From assembly GCA_902788365.1 (NCBI GenBank), contig CADAJN010000010.1:1-64000 (forward strand): a DNA stretch of 64,000 nt. Direction: 5' to 3'. Below, piece by piece: positions 1 through 8,360 of the stretch. How positions within the stretch are numbered: the first letter of the stretch is position 1; each line of letters opens with the position of its first letter. Both the position numbers and the translations under genes were made by a program. The notes beneath the pieces were generated by a model. It searched no databases and had not been told where the DNA came from. It saw only the letters and a list, made by a program, of their open reading frames with translations. The stretch comes from an uncultured Pseudomonadota bacterium (GTDB lineage Bacteria > Pseudomonadota > Alphaproteobacteria > RF32 > CAG-239).

Positions 1-97
1 CTAGCGTGTGTAGATACGAAGAAAGTCCTTTGGCGACGTGTACAAAAAAGGTACATAAGCCAAAGGACTTTCAAGTAGATACCAGCTAGACGAGGTT
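1..97 (-). repeat. Long palindromic 3'-flank element behind secY
   Basis: A perfect 14-bp stem (21-34 with 59-72) encloses a 24-nt loop. The loop carries a second small stem, TGTAC/GTACA, followed by TAAGC. The left flank is TAGCGTGTGTA (3-13) and the right flank is TAGACGAG (87-94). The secY stop codon abuts the right edge. The same architecture recurs at 12182-12310 behind rho, with the same outer flanks and inner stem but a different outer stem sequence. No U-run follows the stem on the secY strand, so it is not a standard intrinsic terminator. It may be a mobile palindrome or a structured 3' UTR. Confidence 0.75.
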
Positions 98-1441
98 TTA
101 CTTCTTTTTGATAAGAGCAGCCTTCCTTAACAATCCTTCATATTGATATGCAATCAAACGTGATTGAATTTGCGTAATGAAATCCATCGTCACTTGCACC
201 ACAATCAAAAGCGTTGTGCCGCCCAAAACGAAAGGCACGCCGACTTTGGCAATCAAAACTTCCGGAATGGTGCACAGGCAGACCAAATAAATTGAAGCAA
301 TCATGGTCAAACGCGTAATCACATAGTCCAAATATTCGGCCGTATTTTTCCCCGGACGAATACCGGCCACAAAACCGCCGTGTTTTTTGAGGTTTTCAGC
401 TGTTTCCTGCGGATTAAACACCACACCGGTATAAAAGAACGTAAAGAACAGAATGAGCAACGCATACAGCGCCAAATAAAGCGGTTGACCGTGTCCCAAA
501 AGCTGGCTCAGCGTTTGCACCCAACCCGGACCTTTTTCAGCCGACAGATTCGCAATCGTAATCGGCAACAGCAACAGCGAGCTGGCAAAAATCGGCGGAA
601 TCACGCCGGTCGGGTTAATCTTCAGCGGCAAGTGCGAGCTTTCGGCCGCCGTCATACGCATACCCATCTGACGCTTCGGATATTGAATGATAATTTTGCG
701 TTGCGCGCGTTCCACAAACACAATTACATAGATTAACGCCAACGCCATCACCAGCAACATGGCTACTGTCCAGCCCGACATTTGTCCGGCACGGCTGAGT
801 TCAAATGTTTGCAACAATGCGTTCGGAATATTGGCAATAATACCCACCGTAATAATGAGCGACGAACCGTTACCGACGCCGCGTTCGGTAATTTGATCAC
901 CCAGCCACACAATAAACATTGTGCCGCCCACCAATGAAACAATGGTAGAAAACTTAAACACAAAGCTGTTAATCATCACCGCCGAAGCACCGTTTGCGCC
1001 CGATATACTTTCCAAACCCACGGCAATTCCATAGCCTTGAATAATGGTAATAAACACCGTCAAAATCTTAGTATAGTGGGTAATTTTGCGATGTCCGGCC
1101 TCGCCTTCTTTTTTCAGTGCCATCAGCGACGGCACCACAGATTGCCCAAGCTGAATGATAATCGCGGCCGAAATATACGGCATAATGTTCAGCGCAAAAA
1201 TTGTCATACGCTCCAACGCGCCGCCTGAAAACATATTAAACATTCCCAAAATACCGCCCGAATTCCGGCTGAACATTTCAGCCAGCACGCCGGCGTTAAT
1301 CCCCGGCAACGGAATATACGTTCCCAAGCGAAAAACAATCAACGCCATAATTGTGAACCATAATCTTTTCTTTAATTCTTCCGCTTTGCCAAAGGCCGAC
1401 ATATCAATCCCTGCGGCCATGCTCTCTGCCATTGAAGCCAT
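98..1441 (-). CDS. secY: Preprotein translocase subunit SecY
   Basis: This 447-aa protein is the channel subunit of the SecYEG translocon in the inner membrane. It shows the SecY pattern: a short cytoplasmic N-terminus, ten hydrophobic segments, the early motif RLGTYIPLPGI, and a basic C-terminal tail ending in KKK. Length is normal for Alphaproteobacteria (about 445). The start is set by AAAGGA a few bases upstream. No ribosomal protein genes flank it: the next genes upstream are a small peptide and hsp20 on the other strand, so secY stands apart from its usual rplO-secY-adk setting. A palindromic element begins at its stop codon. Confidence 0.97.
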   Translation of the reverse strand: MASMAESMAAGIDMSAFGKAEELKKRLWFTIMALIVFRLGTYIPLPGINAGVLAEMFSRNSGGILGMFNMFSGGALERMTIFALNIMPYISAAIIIQLGQSVVPSLMALKKEGEAGHRKITHYTKILTVFITIIQGYGIAVGLESISGANGASAVMINSFVFKFSTIVSLVGGTMFIVWLGDQITERGVGNGSSLIITVGIIANIPNALLQTFELSRAGQMSGWTVAMLLVMALALIYVIVFVERAQRKIIIQYPKRQMGMRMTAAESSHLPLKINPTGVIPPIFASSLLLLPITIANLSAEKGPGWVQTLSQLLGHGQPLYLALYALLILFFTFFYTGVVFNPQETAENLKKHGGFVAGIRPGKNTAEYLDYVITRLTMIASIYLVCLCTIPEVLIAKVGVPFVLGGTTLLIVVQVTMDFITQIQSRLIAYQYEGLLRKAALIKKK

Positions 1442-1907
1442 TTTTTTATCCTTTTATTTTAAAACACAAATTTTGGGCACAATTACCCCATTGACGCTAA
1501 TTTAATACATAAAAAATTTTTTTATGCAACAAAATTTTGCTTATCCTCAGAATTTTATGCAAAAAACGAATTTTCTTCATTTTTTAAACCGTTCTTCTCA
1601 CACTCTTTGGAAAAACTGTCTATCCATCGTCATCCTGAGCCCTCTACTTCGCCATTCTGCACTGCTTAAAAAGCACAAAAGGCCCTATGCCTTCGTCGCC
1701 TGCGGTTCCTCTGCATAACAGGGAAAATATGTTACCGCATCGGATGAAAAATAACTGTATTATGCTTAAGGAAACTCGGGTATTTAGAAAAATGGTTTTA
1801 ACAAACCTTTGATTATCTTTGATTTGTGTTTTTTCAGGTTATCTTTTAAGCGTAACTTGTTGCAACAATTATAAAATGTTTCACATTTCAAACAAAGGAG
1901 AATCATC
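1442..1907. other. Intergenic gap, secY to hsp20 leader gene
   Basis: No convincing gene. About 1625-1725 holds a diverged copy of the CCTTCGTCGCC...CTCTGCAT repeat found in other gaps. Near 1857-1868 there is a perfect 12-bp palindrome, TTGTTGCAACAA, immediately followed by TATAAA and then the ribosome binding site of the small peptide gene. It could be an operator for the heat-shock pair, but I see no clear sigma32-type promoter. Confidence 0.5.
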
Positions 1908-2036
1908 ATGAAATTAAATCAAAAATCTGCATCGTCTTCAAGTTCCGGCAGTGCTTCCGACACTTCTAAAAGTTGTTCGGGCAAAGGTTGCTGTTCTTCC
2001 GAAAAACAAGAAAGCTCTTCGTCTTCCAGCAAATAG
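1908..2036 (+). CDS. 42-aa Ser/Cys-rich small peptide
   Basis: A short reading frame with a strong ribosome binding site (AAAGGAG, 7 bases from ATG) ends 9 bases before the hsp20 start. It encodes 42 residues, about 40% serine, with a central cluster of three cysteines (CSGKGCC) and lysines at both ends. It has no hydrophobic segment. Composition alone gives no family. Tight coupling to hsp20 suggests one transcript and perhaps a stress-related or metal-binding role, which is inference. It could also act as a leader peptide. Confidence 0.55.
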   Translation: MKLNQKSASSSSSGSASDTSKSCSGKGCCSSEKQESSSSSSK

Positions 2037-2045
2037 GAGCCGCCG

Positions 2046-2576
2046 ATGAAAAATATTCTTTCATGCGGTGCGGGGCGTTCTCACCATAATCAGGAAGCAA
2101 GCGCCTTAAGCCGCGGCAGTGAAATCAATAATTTGATGAATTATTTTTGGAATTACATGGACCCGAACGGTAATTATGCCGAAACAGCCGCCAGCGGTTT
2201 TGAAACCGAACCGCGTATGCAGGTGGTGGAAACCAAAGATGCCGTCAATATTATTGCCGAATTGCCGGGGATAAAACAAGAAGATTTGGATTTGAAAATT
2301 TCTTCCGACGGTTATCTTTCACTGTGCGGCGAAAAGAAAAATGTTAATGAAACAACGGAAAAAAATGCCTATTTTTCTGAAATTACATATGGCACTTTTA
2401 AACGCACGATTCCGTTGCCGTGGGACTTGGATTATGACAAAGCATCGGCCAGTTTTAAAGATGGCGTTTTAAATGTTTTTGTTCCGAAATCGCAAGATGA
2501 AAAACAAAAATTTAAGAAAATAACCATCAATAATACGGCTCATGATGCAACAGAGCAAACGACAAGCCATCATTAA
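2046..2576 (+). CDS. Small heat shock protein, Hsp20 family
   Basis: This 176-aa protein is an ATP-independent holdase chaperone that binds unfolding proteins. The alpha-crystallin domain spans about residues 55-150: it begins MQVVETKDAVNIIAELPG and ends with the typical GVLNVFVPK strand. The N-terminal arm is longer than average and the C-terminal tail is polar and His-rich, without an obvious IxI motif. It lies 9 bases downstream of a 42-aa peptide gene, probably in the same transcript, and is followed by a clear intrinsic terminator. Confidence 0.93.
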   Translation: MKNILSCGAGRSHHNQEASALSRGSEINNLMNYFWNYMDPNGNYAETAASGFETEPRMQVVETKDAVNIIAELPGIKQEDLDLKISSDGYLSLCGEKKNVNETTEKNAYFSEITYGTFKRTIPLPWDLDYDKASASFKDGVLNVFVPKSQDEKQKFKKITINNTAHDATEQTTSHH

Positions 2577-2586
2577 CATCAATACA

Positions 2587-2616
2587 AAGCTCGCCTATAA
2601 AGGCGGGCTTTTTTAT
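2587..2616 (+). terminator. Intrinsic terminator after hsp20
   Basis: Stem AAGCTCGCC (2587-2595) pairs with GGCGGGCTT (2602-2610) with one wobble and is followed by TTTTATTTT. Confidence 0.9.
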
Positions 2617-2659
2617 TTTAATTGCAGATAAGACTGAGAAGTGTAAGGATAATTTTTGC

Positions 2660-3232
2660 TTAAAATCTTCTGTTACCGGTATTAACATTTTCATATGAAC
2701 TGCGTTGCATCATCTCGCGAATCTTCATATATTCCAAGTCAATTTCACGACGCACGTTGCGAAGCAGGTTTTCATCTTTCGGGGCGCGATCAATGGCTTT
2801 TATCAGCTCGTCGCCGTTGCGGCCGTTTAATACCGACATCATCATGCTGCGCTCGGTGGCATCTAAAACCATATATAAATTTATCAGCAGATTATTGAGA
2901 TAAGCATTGCCTTCAAGCGGCGGGCGGGCGCCATACTTTTCTTCCAAAAATGCGGCAAACTTTTTGCGCACACCTTCTTCTTCGCGCTTTTTACCAAGCT
3001 CAATTTCATTATGCTTTAGAATAGCTTTTTGCCATATTTCGGCACGCCCTTCAAGCGTTAAACCCAGCGATTTATAAGATTCCATACGCTGTTGCGGATT
3101 AGTGCATTGTTCACATTTGAGCGGCAAACCCATGGTGGTTTGCAATGATTGGCGAAACAGCTCGCAATAGGTATTGGAGGCTTTCAAAAACGGACAATAT
3201 TCCGCGCATTTTTTATTTCTGTCATCTGTCAT
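2660..3232 (-). CDS. Cys-rich hypothetical protein
   Basis: 190 aa with a ribosome binding site AAGGAT just upstream of ATG. The first 45 residues hold six cysteines (positions 9, 13, 23, 40, 43 and nearby) arranged CAEYCPFL...YCELF...LKCEQC, suggesting a zinc or iron-sulfur site. The rest is predicted helical and charged, with no membrane segment. It lies 56 bp downstream of typA on the same strand and may be co-transcribed with it. I do not recognise a named family; function unknown. Confidence 0.7.
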   Translation of the reverse strand: MTDDRNKKCAEYCPFLKASNTYCELFRQSLQTTMGLPLKCEQCTNPQQRMESYKSLGLTLEGRAEIWQKAILKHNEIELGKKREEEGVRKKFAAFLEEKYGARPPLEGNAYLNNLLINLYMVLDATERSMMMSVLNGRNGDELIKAIDRAPKDENLLRNVRREIDLEYMKIREMMQRSSYENVNTGNRRF

Positions 3233-3288
3233 TTTTTATCCTTAACCTGGTTTAGGATACACAAAAAATCAGCGGATTTCAAGTCTTT

Positions 3289-5112
3289 CTATTCTTCGGT
3301 TGACTGTTTGGCGCGTTTGCGAGCTATCGGATCCAAAATCTTTTTGCGCAAGCGCAACGATTTTGGCGTAACTTCCAAAAGCTCATCGGCTTGAATGTAG
3401 GCCAAAGCCTGTTCCAAAGTCAGTTTACGCGGCGGAATTAAATCTATCGCTTCGTCTTTACCGGAAGCACGAATGTTGGTAAGCTGCTTGGACTTGGTCG
3501 GGTTGACATCAATATCATTATATTTATTATGTTCGCCGATAATCATGCCGACGTAAACCGGCGAATTATGCTCCACAAACATCGGACCGCGATCTTGCAA
3601 TTTCCACAACGAATAAGCAATCGCCTGACCGTTTTCACTGGAAATCATTACACCGTTGCGGTGGTCATCAATTTCGCCTTTATACGGCTCAAAGGCATAG
3701 AAAATACGGTTCATAACGCCGGTGCCACGGGTATCGGTTAAAAATTCGGAATGATAACCGATAAGACCGCGTGACGGCGCGTGGAAAATCAAGCGCACTT
3801 TATTGCCGACCTGCGACGGAATCATATCGGTCATTTCGGCACGGCGTTGGCCGAGTTTTTCTACCACGGTGCCGGAAAATTCTTCATCCACATCAACCAC
3901 AACTTCTTCAATCGGTTCCAAAAGCTGGCCGTTTTCATCACGTTTCATAATCACGCGCGGACGCGAAATGGAAAGCTCAAAACCTTCACGGCGCATGGTT
4001 TCAATCAGAACACCAAGCTGCAGTTCGCCGCGACCGGCAACTTCAAAACTATCACTGTTATCGGTGCGTGAAATTTTCAGCGCAATATTGCCCTCAGCCT
4101 CTTTTTCCAAACGAGCCCAAATGACGCGCGAAGTGACTTTGTCGCCTTCTTTGCCGGCAAGCGGTGAATCATTTACAGAGAAAGTCATTACGAGTGTCGG
4201 CGGATCTATCGGCTGAGCTTTAATAAAATCGGTTACCGGCACTTCTAAAGCGCAAATGGTATCGGCCACCGTGCCTTTCACAATGCCGGCCACGGCTACA
4301 ATATCACCGGCATGAGCACTATCTAAAGCCACGCGCTCCAAACCCTTATAGGCCATAATTTTTGTGATTTTGGTGCGCTCAATTTCGCCGTCTTGGTTAA
4401 TTACTTTAACCGTATCATTCACTTTAACGCTGCCGCTTTGAATTTTGCCGGTTAAAATGCGGCCGACGAATTTATCGGCTTCCAAAGTGGTGGCAAGCAT
4501 ACGGAATGGTTTATCCGGCTCGCAAACCGGCTCGCTGACATAGCTTAAAATGGTTTCAAACAGCGGAGTTAAATCTTTGTGTTCATCAGCTAAGTCGCGC
4601 ACTGCCCAGCCGTTGCGGCCGCTGGCATACAAAACCGGAAAATCAAGCTGTTCGTCATTGGCATCTAAGCTGACAAAGAGGTCAAAAATTTCGTTCAAAA
4701 CCTCGTCCGGTCGTGCATCGGCTTTATCGGCCTTGTTAATGACAACAATCGGTTTGAGGCCAATTTTTAAGGCTTTACCCAGCACAAACTTGGTTTGCGG
4801 CATCGGGCCTTCGGAAGCATCTACCAACAACACCACACCATCTACCATGGATAAAATCCGCTCTACTTCACCACCGAAATCGGCGTGTCCCGGTGTGTCT
4901 ACAATATTGATATGCGTGCCGTGCCATTCCACAGAAGTGCATTTAGATAAAATGGTAATACCGCGCTCGCGCTCCAAGTCATTGCTATCCATCACGCAAT
5001 CAACCACTTTTTGATTGTCACGAAAAGTGCCGCTTTGACGCAAAAGACCGTCTACCAAAGTGGTTTTGCCGTGGTCAACGTGGGCAATAATGGCAATATT
5101 ACGCATACTCAT
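3289..5112 (-). CDS. typA: Translational GTPase TypA/BipA
   Basis: A 607-aa ribosome-associated GTPase of the EF-G class, involved in ribosome assembly and stress adaptation. G1 is AHVDHGKTT (residues 10-18), G2 lies in RERGITI, G3 is DTPGHADFGGE, G4 is NKAD. The elongation-factor domains and the BipA-specific C-terminal domain follow. Length matches the family. The start has GAGGAA 8 bases upstream. No fusion or truncation is seen. Confidence 0.97.
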   Translation of the reverse strand: MSMRNIAIIAHVDHGKTTLVDGLLRQSGTFRDNQKVVDCVMDSNDLERERGITILSKCTSVEWHGTHINIVDTPGHADFGGEVERILSMVDGVVLLVDASEGPMPQTKFVLGKALKIGLKPIVVINKADKADARPDEVLNEIFDLFVSLDANDEQLDFPVLYASGRNGWAVRDLADEHKDLTPLFETILSYVSEPVCEPDKPFRMLATTLEADKFVGRILTGKIQSGSVKVNDTVKVINQDGEIERTKITKIMAYKGLERVALDSAHAGDIVAVAGIVKGTVADTICALEVPVTDFIKAQPIDPPTLVMTFSVNDSPLAGKEGDKVTSRVIWARLEKEAEGNIALKISRTDNSDSFEVAGRGELQLGVLIETMRREGFELSISRPRVIMKRDENGQLLEPIEEVVVDVDEEFSGTVVEKLGQRRAEMTDMIPSQVGNKVRLIFHAPSRGLIGYHSEFLTDTRGTGVMNRIFYAFEPYKGEIDDHRNGVMISSENGQAIAYSLWKLQDRGPMFVEHNSPVYVGMIIGEHNKYNDIDVNPTKSKQLTNIRASGKDEAIDLIPPRKLTLEQALAYIQADELLEVTPKSLRLRKKILDPIARKRAKQSTEE

Positions 5113-5794
5113 ATTTTTGTTCCTCTTAAAATTGTTCTTCGTTCGGCGGCCGAAAATCGGCGCGCAAAAATTGCCTTACAATAGCGCATTTTTTATAAAT
5201 TTCAAGCATTTTTTGCTGGACAACGGGCTTTTTTGATACCGGTTTATTTTTTGACCTGATTCTTCGGCTTTGATGGGCTGCGCTGCTGCTTTAAGTTGTG
5301 CAGAATGACGGTGCCATAGAATGACAAAGAGGTTTGATTATACCACTTTTTTATTATAAGAATTTGCACTGCGTAAGCAGCAGCGAAGCTTCTGATGCCT
5401 AATCCGCGCAAAGCGCGGAGGCATGACTTTATTATTTTTAACAATGTCATCGCTCATTCGGCGTAAGTCCGAATGATAAGCGATCTTCCATTTCTTATCT
5501 TCCCCTTGCAAGCAAGGGGATTAGAGGGGTTAACATATATCCTTATAAAAAAAATAATTTGTAGATGCCTTGACCACGCAAAGCGTGGAGGCATGACTTT
5601 ATTATTTTTACCTCGCTTGCTAAAGCAAGCTCAAAGCATGACTGTTTATAGTTTATATATTACCGCACTTTGTGCGGGGATGCCTTCGTCGCCTTTTTCA
5701 AGGCTCCTCTGTATGACAAGAAAAAAGGGAACGGCTCCTCAGGATTGATGACAAAAAAATTCGTTCTTGCTTTTGACAATTTTTCAAACTAAAT
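5113..5794. repeat. Repeat-filled gap downstream-to-upstream of typA
   Basis: No credible gene. It contains several interspersed repeat copies. 5560-5660 resembles 11950-12050 (GCAAAGCGTGGAGGCATGAC, then a palindrome TTGCTAAAGCAA, then GCATGACTGTTTATA). 5664-5717 is a copy of the GATGCCTTCGTCGCC...AGGCTCCTCTG repeat. 5262-5400 carries another type related to 8385-8430. Short open frames here arise from the repeats. GC-rich palindromes such as CCGCGCAAAGCGCGG (5402-5416) may act as stem-loops. Confidence 0.6.
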
Positions 5795-5812
5795 ATGAAT
5801 TATGAGGTGACG

Positions 5813-6208
5813 ATGAAGAAAGTTTATTGTTTTTATTGCCAGCAAGATGTGGCACCGAAAAAGTTTTTGTGGTGGCGTGTGTGTCCCGAGTGTCAGCACC
5901 GGCTGACCGACAACGGTGACGGATTTTATAAAGTGTGTGATGCGTGTGGCGCAAATATGCCGGCTGATGCAAAAGTGTGTGTGCAATGCGGTAAAGGTGC
6001 CGAGATTGACGGATTACCGGCGGCGCTCGGATTGACCGACGTTAAATCGGTATGGTTACTGTGGCTGATACGCATTGCCGCGGTTGTGTTCAGTGTTATT
6101 TTAGCGGTTGGCATTTTATATATTTCGTTTTATTTGGTTTTTGTGTTATTGGCACTGGGATTGGCTTTTTTTGTGTTTCAGCTGTTTTGGCCGGCGCGAC
6201 GGTTTTAG
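5813..6208 (+). CDS. Zinc-ribbon protein with C-terminal membrane segments
   Basis: About 131 aa. Four CxxC-like pairs in the first 65 residues (CFYC, CPEC, CDAC, CVQC) make two zinc ribbons. The last 60 residues form two hydrophobic spans separated by a very short loop. ATG at 5813 is preferred because GAGGTG sits 4-5 bases upstream; an ATG at 5795 in the same frame lacks such a site. It probably sits in the inner membrane with the zinc ribbons in the cytoplasm. No catalytic motif is seen. Repeat-rich gaps lie on both sides, so it is monocistronic. Confidence 0.75.
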   Translation: MKKVYCFYCQQDVAPKKFLWWRVCPECQHRLTDNGDGFYKVCDACGANMPADAKVCVQCGKGAEIDGLPAALGLTDVKSVWLLWLIRIAAVVFSVILAVGILYISFYLVFVLLALGLAFFVFQLFWPARRF

Positions 6209-6555
6209 GGATTCGGCTGAGAAGACTTCGTGCTGCTACGCAGTGCTCGCATCCACTGCGTAGCATCACACAGTCTGTGCGAGGATGACTTTATTAAAAA
6301 GGGTTGGCAATGACAGTTTATTTTTTTATCGCACTGACGTGCGAAGATGCCTTCGTCGCCTTTTCAAGGCTCCTCAGCATGACATACTCTTTGTCATTGT
6401 GAGGAGTGCGAAGCACGACGTAACAATCTTCGGACGTAAGTCCGATAATTAGCACATTTACCGAACTAAAGTTCTGGGATGCTTTCGTCGCCTTTTCAAG
6501 GCTCCTCAGCATGACAGGATAAAGAAAAAAGTGTGTAGTGGTCTTTATATACAAA
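6209..6555. repeat. Interspersed repeats
   Basis: Two copies of the CTTCGTCGCC-TTTTCAAGGCTCCTC repeat (about 6333-6383 and 6470-6512) are linked by a segment (6384-6450) that also occurs at 8515-8576 and 8640-8700. Short open frames reading SLEKATKAS on the minus strand are repeat translations, not genes. Confidence 0.7.
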
Positions 6556-6557
6556 AA

Positions 6558-6583
6558 AACCTTCCGTTCAGGAAGGTTATTTT
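6558..6583 (-). terminator. Terminator of tRNA-Leu
   Basis: Stem AACCTTCC/GGAAGGTT (6558-6565 with 6571-6578) with an A/T-rich tract (A-run at 6553-6559 on the plus strand) following on the minus strand, directly after the tRNA 3' end. Confidence 0.85.
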
Positions 6584-6670
6584 TGGTGCGCTAGGCCAGA
6601 CTTGAACTGGCACGGGATAAATCCCAACAGATTTTAAGTCTGCAGCGTCTACCGATTCCGCCACAAGCGC
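6584..6670 (-). tRNA. tRNA-Leu (anticodon UAA)
   Basis: An 87-nt class II tRNA on the minus strand. The acceptor arm GCGCTTG pairs with CTAGCGC (one mismatch). A D-loop GGTAGACG, anticodon loop CTTAAAA (anticodon UAA), long variable arm TTGGGATTTATCCCG, T-loop GTTCAAGTC and an encoded CCA end are all visible. Confidence 0.95.
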
Positions 6671-6837
6671 ATTGCTAACAGATTTTATACATCATTTTTT
6701 TTTAATTGCAACATAAAACTTGTGTTTTTTGCAAAAATATGATTAAATTCGTTTTCGGAAAGAGGGAATACCTCCCTCTAAATTAACTTAAGAATACGGC
6801 AGAAACAGCGTTTCGGTATTCTTTGGGGAGACTTAAA

Positions 6838-7545
6838 ATGAAATCTGTTGATATTTCACTGCAACGATATTTATTTCCGAATATCAATGAAGACGGGTGG
6901 AAATTTATCAGTGTTTTGGCTTTTTTAACCGTGATTTTAGCCATGATTTGGCTACCGCTCGGGTTGATTTCATTGGCGGTCACCATCTGGTGTTTTTATT
7001 GCTTTCGTGATCCGGTGCGCGTAACACCTGTTTTGTCTGACGCCGTGGTGGCGCCGGCAGACGGCTTTATTGTCTCCATTACACGCGAAAAGGGGCCGGA
7101 CGCCCTCGGACTAAACAATAAAAACTATACGCGTATTTGCATTTTTACCGGTTTATTTGACGCACAAATCAATCGTATTCCGATTAAAGGCAAAGTCAGC
7201 AAAACATTTTATGATGCGGGTAAGCCTTTTTGCGGCTCGCTTGATAAAAATGATATTGGTGCCGAACGTGCCATGTTTGTTTTACGCAATCCCAATAATT
7301 TGGATTTTGTGGTGCAGCAAACCGCTGTTTTTTGCAGCAAGCGAATCGTCAACCGTTATCATAGCAATGACGAATTTTTAGCCGGTCAACGCTTCGGGTT
7401 TATACGCGGCGGCGGCTATGTTGATTTGTTTTTGCCTGATAAGATTGAACCTCTGGTGTGTGTGGGACAAAGAACGGTGGCCGGTGAAACAATTATAACG
7501 GATATAAAATCAGATGCGCCCCGTATTGAAGGAGAAATCAGATAA
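6838..7545 (+). CDS. psd: Phosphatidylserine decarboxylase-like protein, catalytic residues missing
   Basis: About 235 aa, matching the short proteobacterial Psd family that forms phosphatidylethanolamine. A membrane-associated N-terminus with two hydrophobic spans precedes the core motif APADG. The start is ATG 6838 behind GGGGAG. In active relatives a His in NVHVNR and a Ser in IRFGSRVD complete an Asp-His-Ser triad, and the Ser becomes the pyruvoyl cofactor. Here Asp75 is kept, but the His position is Gln110 (DAQINR) and the Ser position is Gly193 (IRGGGYVD). Self-cleavage should therefore be impossible. The frame is intact and pssA follows with the stop/start nearly overlapping, so it is maintained, perhaps as a pseudoenzyme. 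Confidence 0.85.
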   Translation: MKSVDISLQRYLFPNINEDGWKFISVLAFLTVILAMIWLPLGLISLAVTIWCFYCFRDPVRVTPVLSDAVVAPADGFIVSITREKGPDALGLNNKNYTRICIFTGLFDAQINRIPIKGKVSKTFYDAGKPFCGSLDKNDIGAERAMFVLRNPNNLDFVVQQTAVFCSKRIVNRYHSNDEFLAGQRFGFIRGGGYVDLFLPDKIEPLVCVGQRTVAGETIITDIKSDAPRIEGEIR

Positions 7546-8360
7546 TGAGTAAAAGAACTTTGCCTTCGCGCAATGTAATTAAAAGAAAAGCTATCGGTAA
7601 ATTAAGAGAAGCGCCGTTTAGAAAAATGGCACCGAACATGGTGACGTTGATGGCACTGTGTTGCGGTATTACAACCATTCGGTTTGCTATTTTGGGTAAT
7701 TGGACATACGCTTTGCTGTGTATCTTTTTTGCCTGCATTTTTGACGGTTTGGACGGCCGTGTGGCACGCAAATTAAAAGCATCGTCCAAGTTTGGTGCCG
7801 AGTTGGATTCGCTGTCGGATTTTGTCAGCTTTGGTGTGGCTCCGGCTATTTTGATGTATGAATGGTGTTTGAACACGTTGCCGCATTGGGGATGGATTTG
7901 GACGCTGATGTTTGCCAGCGCCATGGCAATGCGTTTGGCGCGTTTTAACACAATGTTAGAAGACGCCAGTGTGCCGGAATATTGGTCGCATTATTTTGTG
8001 GGTGTGCCGGCGCCGATGGCCGCTGCAATGGGAGTTATGCCGTTGTTGATTTGGATGGAATATCCGGAGCTGGAATTTATTTTGCGTAACAAAATTTTTT
8101 GCAGCTTTATGATGCTGTTGGTGGCGTTTTTAATGATTAGCCGGATTCCGACACTTTCACTCAAAAAGACGAAAATTAAGGCTGATTGGATGTTGCCGCT
8201 GATGGTATTTTGCGTGTTTTTAATCAGCAGTTTGCTGACCAAGCCTTGGCTGACTTTGGGTGCATTTACACTGTGCTATGTGTTGACAATTCCACTCACC
8301 ATTGTGCGCTTTTTGCGTGAAAAAAGTGCAGCAGAAAAAGAAAAAATTTCAGCAGAATAG
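7545..8360 (+). CDS. pssA: CDP-diacylglycerol-serine O-phosphatidyltransferase
   Basis: A 271-aa inner-membrane enzyme that makes phosphatidylserine from CDP-diacylglycerol and serine. The full CDP-alcohol phosphotransferase signature is present: DGLDGRVAR, then G eleven residues on, then DSLSD. About seven hydrophobic segments follow. It starts at the last base of the psd stop codon, so the two are translationally coupled. In contrast to psd, its active-site residues are intact. The basic N-terminal 30 residues are typical of alphaproteobacterial PssA. Confidence 0.93.
   Translation: MSKRTLPSRNVIKRKAIGKLREAPFRKMAPNMVTLMALCCGITTIRFAILGNWTYALLCIFFACIFDGLDGRVARKLKASSKFGAELDSLSDFVSFGVAPAILMYEWCLNTLPHWGWIWTLMFASAMAMRLARFNTMLEDASVPEYWSHYFVGVPAPMAAAMGVMPLLIWMEYPELEFILRNKIFCSFMMLLVAFLMISRIPTLSLKKTKIKADWMLPLMVFCVFLISSLLTKPWLTLGAFTLCYVLTIPLTIVRFLREKSAAEKEKISAE

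Noticed and set aside
1-97. Palindrome behind secY as a retron msr/msd or simple terminator
   Set aside because: No reverse transcriptase nearby, no branching G context, and no U-run after the stem.
1876-1890. parS-like TGTTTCAC near the hsp20 leader
   Set aside because: Only one half of the parS palindrome matches; the other half is ATTTCAAA.
3781-4216. Plus-strand frames inside typA (also others inside secY, acrB, tape measure)
   Set aside because: They are antisense shadows of well-supported genes with no ribosome sites.
6318-6554. Minus-strand open frame with repeated SLEKATKAS peptides (also at 8523-8711)
   Set aside because: It is a translation of the intergenic repeat family, has no ribosome site and recurs wherever the repeat does.
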